This document shows positions 6,232 to 9,000 of a stretch of DNA of 9,000 bases, piece by piece; the stretch's first letter is position 1; every line of letters starts with the position of its first letter. Source of the DNA: an uncultured Collinsella sp. (GTDB taxonomy: Bacteria > Actinomycetota > Coriobacteriia > Coriobacteriales > Coriobacteriaceae); contig CABQNA010000045.1 in the NCBI GenBank assembly GCA_902465425.1, positions 1 to 9,000 on the forward strand. The letters are read 5' to 3'. A model generated the notes under the pieces. It searched no databases. It worked only from the letters and a program-made list of their open reading frames with translations, and had not been told where the DNA came from. The position numbers were made by a program, and so were the translations under genes.

Positions 6232-6642
6232 CTAGATCACGACGCCATTGCAGTGGTCGATTTCGTGCTGGATGATCTCGGCGGTGTAGCCCGAGAAGTT
6301 TTTGATGCGGTGGACGAAGTTCTCGTCCAAATACTCAACCTTAATGCGGCGATAGCGGGTACAGGGACGCTCGCCGATCAGCGAGAGGCATCCTTCGCTC
6401 GTCTGATAGGCATTGACCTGCTCAAGAATTTGAGGGTTGTACATCAGGAGTGTCCTGTTGCCGTCCTTTACGCAGATGATGCGTTTGCGCACGCCGATCA
6501 TGTTGGCGGCGAGGCCCACGCACTCGCGCTCATGCTCGTGGAGTGTATCCAGGAGATCCTGCCCGGTTGCGGCATCGTCGGGTCCCGCGTCTTCGGAAGG
6601 CAGACGCAAAAAGAACTCGGATTTCATGATGGGTTTAATCAT
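6232..6642 (-). CDS. short peptide deformylase-family protein
   Basis: This 136-residue protein of the peptide deformylase family removes the formyl group from new N-terminal methionines, if active. Motif II EGCLS (83-87, metal ligand C85) and motif III HEIDH (126-130, ligands H126 and H130, catalytic E127) are intact. Motif I, normally GxGLAAxQ, reads CVGLAANM at residues 41-48, so the first Gly is Cys and the Gln that helps catalysis is Met. The protein is also shorter than typical Def (about 165-190 residues). I recall similar short forms in gut Firmicutes and Bacteroidetes. The start is ATG 6642 with AGGAG seven bases upstream; the open frame extends much further upstream but is not coding. 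It is not next to fmt, so a second, housekeeping def elsewhere is likely. Activity is uncertain. Confidence 0.9.
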   Translation of the reverse strand: MIKPIMKSEFFLRLPSEDAGPDDAATGQDLLDTLHEHERECVGLAANMIGVRKRIICVKDGNRTLLMYNPQILEQVNAYQTSEGCLSLIGERPCTRYRRIKVEYLDENFVHRIKNFSGYTAEIIQHEIDHCNGVVI

Positions 6643-6846
6643 GGCGGGCTCCTCATGTCTTATGCTTTCGTGGACTTTTAATAATAGCGCGGAAGGAAAG
6701 CTGTGCGTCCGCGTTACAATCTTTCGACGTTGGACCATGTTGCCAGATTCGTCGTGTACGGCGTCTGGCGTAAGTCTAGGGCTCATTTTCGCCCTGGACT
6801 GTTCCTCTGGGGCGATGCGACTGTCGTTCCAAGAGGAAGGAAATGC
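6643..6846. promoter_or_regulatory. divergent promoter region and structured leader of the MFS gene
   Basis: The region separates the minus-strand deformylase from the plus-strand MFS gene. TACAAT at 6715-6720 is a fair plus-strand -10. TATTAT on the minus strand, near plus positions 6680-6685, could serve the deformylase. Neither has a clear -35. From 6742 on, three stem-loops follow each other. The first is at 6742-6769 (11 pairs with a TT bulge). The second is at 6774-6799 (nine pairs, one G-U). The third is TTCCTCT (6802-6808) with AGAGGAA (6832-6838). The last stem covers most of the MFS SD, so the leader could limit translation. Confidence 0.5.
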
Positions 6847-8262
6847 ATGGGGAGCAAATCTCAGCAACAAGTTCAAGTAACGCCATCGGCCACTGCGGCG
6901 ATTCTCGTCGTAATGTATATTGCAGCCTTTGTTGCCGCGTTTAACGAGAACATCATTAACGTGGCGTTGCACGACATTATGGCAGCCTTTTCGGTGAGTG
7001 CCACCACGGCACAGTGGCTCGTCTCGGGCTACATGATCGTGACGTCGATCTTTACGGCCATCATGGCCTTCCTGTCCGGCCGTTTCTCGACGCGTAAACT
7101 GCTGTTTTTCGCATGCGGATGCATGGTCGCCGGCGAAATCCTGTGCCTGGTCGCTCCGTCGTTTAGCGTTTTGCTGCCAAGCCGTATTTTGCAGGCTGCG
7201 GGATCGGGCATCTTGTTCCCGCTCATGATGAACGTGGTGTTGTCTTGCGCCCCGCGCGAGAAGCTCGGTCTGTATCTGAGCCTGGGCGGTGCCTGCATTA
7301 CGCTGGGGCCGGCGTTTGGACCTGTGATCAGCGGTCTTATGTGCACGTTGTTTGGCTGGAGGGCGGTGTTCGTAGTGCCGCTGGTGGGCGGCATTGTGGT
7401 CGCTGCGGCGGGCGTAAAGCTTGTTCAGAATGTCGGAGAGCGCTCGAACGCCACGCTTGATATTCTGTCGGTTGTTTTGCTCGCTGCCGGCATTACGGCA
7501 TTTGTGTATTCCGTAGGCGAGTTCTCGACCAATCTGATCGCCGGCATCGTGACGCTCTTCGCCGCCCTTGTGCTGCTCGGCCTGTTTGCGGCCCGCCAGC
7601 TCAAACTTGAGCATCCGGTGCTTAACGTGCGTCCCATGGCGAGCGTTCGCTTTTGGCCTGCGTGCCTGCTTGTGGTGGTGTCGATGATGACGACGTTCTC
7701 GATGAGTGTTTTGTTGCCGCTCTATTTTGAAGGTGCCTACGGCATGACCGCACTTGTTGCGGGCCTGCTCATTTTGCCGGCGATTGCCTGCAACGCCGTG
7801 ACCTCGATTGTGGGCGGACGCGTGATGGACGCCCGTGGCGCATGGCCGCTGTTGCCGGTCGGCTTTGCCCTGATTGCCGTGGGGCAGACTGCAATCTCGA
7901 TGACGGCGGCAAGCATGAACATCGGCGTCGTCGTGGCGCTGACCGTTGTGGTGTATGCCGGAGTCGGCCTGGTGCTGAGCCCCTCGCAGACAGCCGGCTT
8001 GGAGACGCTTCCTGCCGCTGAGCATCCTCACGGAACGGCATTGCTCAACACGTGGAACATGATTGCCGCATCGTTTGGCCCGTCGCTGTTTATCGGCTTG
8101 CTCTCGAGTTCTGCGGCGACTGTCGGTGCGGCTGGCGTTGCGACCGACGTTGCCCAGGCGATTGGATTTGCAGCTGCCGTGCGCGTGGCGGCTGTGATTG
8201 CCGTGGTCGGGTTCGTGGCGTCACTGGTGTACGCTCGTCGCGAGTCGCACATGTCGCATTAA
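6847..8262 (+). CDS. MFS exporter, DHA2 (EmrB/QacA-like) family
   Basis: This 471-residue membrane protein looks like a proton-driven multidrug exporter of the DHA2 group. About 14 hydrophobic segments are visible. Family features include NENIINVAL (33-41) in the first helix, a motif-B-like PSRILQAAGSG (101-111), and the antiporter motif C, LGPAFGPVISG (143-153). Motif A is reduced to SGRFSTRK (77-84), lacking the usual acidic residue of the GRxxDRxGRR form. The start is ATG 6847, with AGGAAGG at 6834-6840 six bases upstream; a GTG at 6703 in the same frame has no SD and would add 48 non-membrane residues. It is a single gene, divergent from the deformylase. A structured leader precedes it. 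Substrates cannot be read from the sequence; export of a toxic compound or a metabolite are both possible. Confidence 0.9.
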   Translation: MGSKSQQQVQVTPSATAAILVVMYIAAFVAAFNENIINVALHDIMAAFSVSATTAQWLVSGYMIVTSIFTAIMAFLSGRFSTRKLLFFACGCMVAGEILCLVAPSFSVLLPSRILQAAGSGILFPLMMNVVLSCAPREKLGLYLSLGGACITLGPAFGPVISGLMCTLFGWRAVFVVPLVGGIVVAAAGVKLVQNVGERSNATLDILSVVLLAAGITAFVYSVGEFSTNLIAGIVTLFAALVLLGLFAARQLKLEHPVLNVRPMASVRFWPACLLVVVSMMTTFSMSVLLPLYFEGAYGMTALVAGLLILPAIACNAVTSIVGGRVMDARGAWPLLPVGFALIAVGQTAISMTAASMNIGVVVALTVVVYAGVGLVLSPSQTAGLETLPAAEHPHGTALLNTWNMIAASFGPSLFIGLLSSSAATVGAAGVATDVAQAIGFAAAVRVAAVIAVVGFVASLVYARRESHMSH

Positions 8263-8414
8263 TGTGTGCACATAGATTCTGCAGCTAGATTAGATGACGA
8301 CACCATAAACTAATGGACGTTTTGCCGAGAGGCATGAATGTTTAAAGCGCAAAGAGTGCGCGACGGGCCCCGCGAATGGGGCGATGATGCCCGAGAGGGC
8401 CAAGAAGGAGTCTC
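8263..8414 (+). promoter_or_regulatory. promoter region and hairpin-rich 5' leader
   Basis: No terminator is evident after the MFS stop; TGTGCACA at 8265-8272 is only a short palindrome. TAAACT at 8306-8311 is a weak -10 candidate. Four small perfect hairpins then follow. TGCC/GGCA encloses GAGA (8323-8334). GCGCA/TGCGC encloses AAGAG (8347-8361). GCCCC/GGGGC encloses GCGAAT (8367-8382). GCCC/GGGC encloses GAGA (8389-8400). The SD AAGGAG follows at 8405-8410. The first and last hairpins share the same GNRA-type GAGA loop. It looks like a structured leader, but I do not recognise it as a named RNA family. Confidence 0.5.
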
Positions 8415-9000
8415 ATGTCCGAGAACGAAAAGATTATGAACGAGACCGAGAACGAGACCATGGCTGCCGAGGTTGAGGCAGTCGAGACCGTGGAGACCGA
8501 AGCTGCCGAGGTTGAGGCTGCTGACGAGGTTTCCGCCGAGGAGGAGGCCGAGGTTGTCGAGGCCGCCGTTGATTACGATGACGAAGAACTGATGGACAAG
8601 ATGCAGAAGGCCGCCCGCCTGCTGCGTAGCCGTCGCTTTGCTATTTCCAAGGAGGAGGAGGCCAAGGCCGAGCGCATGGCGAACATCGAGCGCGCCATCA
8701 AGCTCCTTGACCTCAAGCCCAAGATGGAGCAGAAGGAAATGTCCGACCTGCTGGGCATGCGCCTTCGTGAGCTCGATGGCCTGATGGCCGAGGCCGAGGC
8801 TGCCGATCTGGTCGGCCGCATCGACGACGCCGAGGGCGATATGCGCAAGATCGTTGTCTTCGCTGCCGAGGATGCCGCTGAGGGCCTGGTCGAGCTTGCC
8901 AACAAGAAGGAGAAGCTCCTGCCCGAGCTTTCTTACGAGGAGGCCACCGAGCTGATGGCCGCTCTCGATAAGGTCATCGCTCCGCTCGTCGCCATGGGCC
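8415..9000 (+). CDS. MarR-like winged-helix protein with acidic N-terminus (partial)
   Basis: The gene starts at ATG 8415, four bases after AAGGAG, and runs off the window; 195 residues are visible. Residues 1-60 are low-complexity and very acidic, rich in Glu, Ala and Val. They include a 13-codon near-repeat beginning AAEVEA, whose 17-base core occurs at 8463 and 8502. Residues about 61-150 look like a winged helix: ERAIKLLDLKPKMEQKEMSDLLGMRLRELDGLMAE in outline, then a DMRKIVVFA strand where MarR proteins have their wing. LSYEEATELMAALDKVIAPL (172-191) resembles the MarR C-terminal dimerisation helix. A DNA-binding regulator is therefore likely, but the acidic extension is unusual for MarR. 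Its C-terminus cannot be seen. The product could also act on something other than DNA. Usage of GAG and GCC codons is very strong, hinting at high expression. Confidence 0.75.
   Translation, partial: MSENEKIMNETENETMAAEVEAVETVETEAAEVEAADEVSAEEEAEVVEAAVDYDDEELMDKMQKAARLLRSRRFAISKEEEAKAERMANIERAIKLLDLKPKMEQKEMSDLLGMRLRELDGLMAEAEAADLVGRIDDAEGDMRKIVVFAAEDAAEGLVELANKKEKLLPELSYEEATELMAALDKVIAPLVAMG

Noticed and set aside
6178..6681. Plus-strand frame opposite the deformylase
   Set aside because: It is antisense to conserved deformylase motifs and runs through both intergenic hairpins.
6703..6846. N-terminal extension of the MFS gene from the GTG at 6703
   Set aside because: It has no SD, the sequence is not membrane-like, and it crosses the leader hairpins. 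ATG 6847 has a strong SD.
6737..6880. Possible 47-codon leader peptide overlapping the MFS start
   Set aside because: No SD precedes the ATG at 6737 and the peptide shows no features. Overlap with the structured leader is interesting but not enough to call a gene.
6643..8031. Upstream extension of the deformylase frame on the minus strand (to 599 residues)
   Set aside because: The extension is the antisense of the MFS gene and is His/Arg/Gln-rich noise. The ATG at 6642 has a good SD and gives a complete protein.
1..9000. CRISPR arrays, tRNA genes, prophage or toxin-antitoxin modules
   Set aside because: I looked for regular spaced repeats, cloverleaf-like sequences and small paired genes and found none.

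Overview
The window is about 60% G+C bacterial DNA with tightly packed genes and strong Shine-Dalgarno (SD) sites, several of them in front of GTG starts. Gene content and style suggest a gut actinobacterium of the Coriobacteriia, perhaps Collinsella. This is inference; no rRNA or marker gene is present to fix it. There are seven protein genes and no tRNA, rRNA, CRISPR array, transposase or phage gene.

Layout. (1) Positions 1-2460: a minus-strand Kup-type potassium transporter with a strong hairpin terminator at 18-53, a short promoter region, and a 24-bp perfect palindrome at 2404-2427 that probably terminates the gene before it. (2) Positions 2462-4349: a divergent pair, a minus-strand EamA/DMT transporter and a plus-strand LysR regulator. 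Their 118-bp spacer holds a T-N11-A LysR-type box placed over the likely -35 of the transporter. (3) Positions 4350-6032: an AlaA-type alanine aminotransferase fused behind an XRE/Cro-type helix-turn-helix domain. Its promoter region carries three direct copies of AAATTGAACT and a perfect inverted repeat. A second, internal start with its own ideal SD would release a 405-residue stand-alone aminotransferase. (4) Positions 6033-6231: a convergent spacer that is almost all hairpin. (5) Positions 6232-6642: a short minus-strand peptide deformylase-like gene. (6) Positions 6643-8262: a plus-strand DHA2-type MFS exporter behind a structured leader that can pair with its own SD. (7) Positions 8263-9000: a leader with four small hairpins, then a MarR-like winged-helix protein with a long acidic N-terminus, cut by the window edge.

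The genes do not form one pathway. They are mostly single-gene units, transporters plus local regulators. The points most worth following are the regulator-enzyme fusion with its apparent operator and internal start, and the structured 5' leaders of the last two genes.
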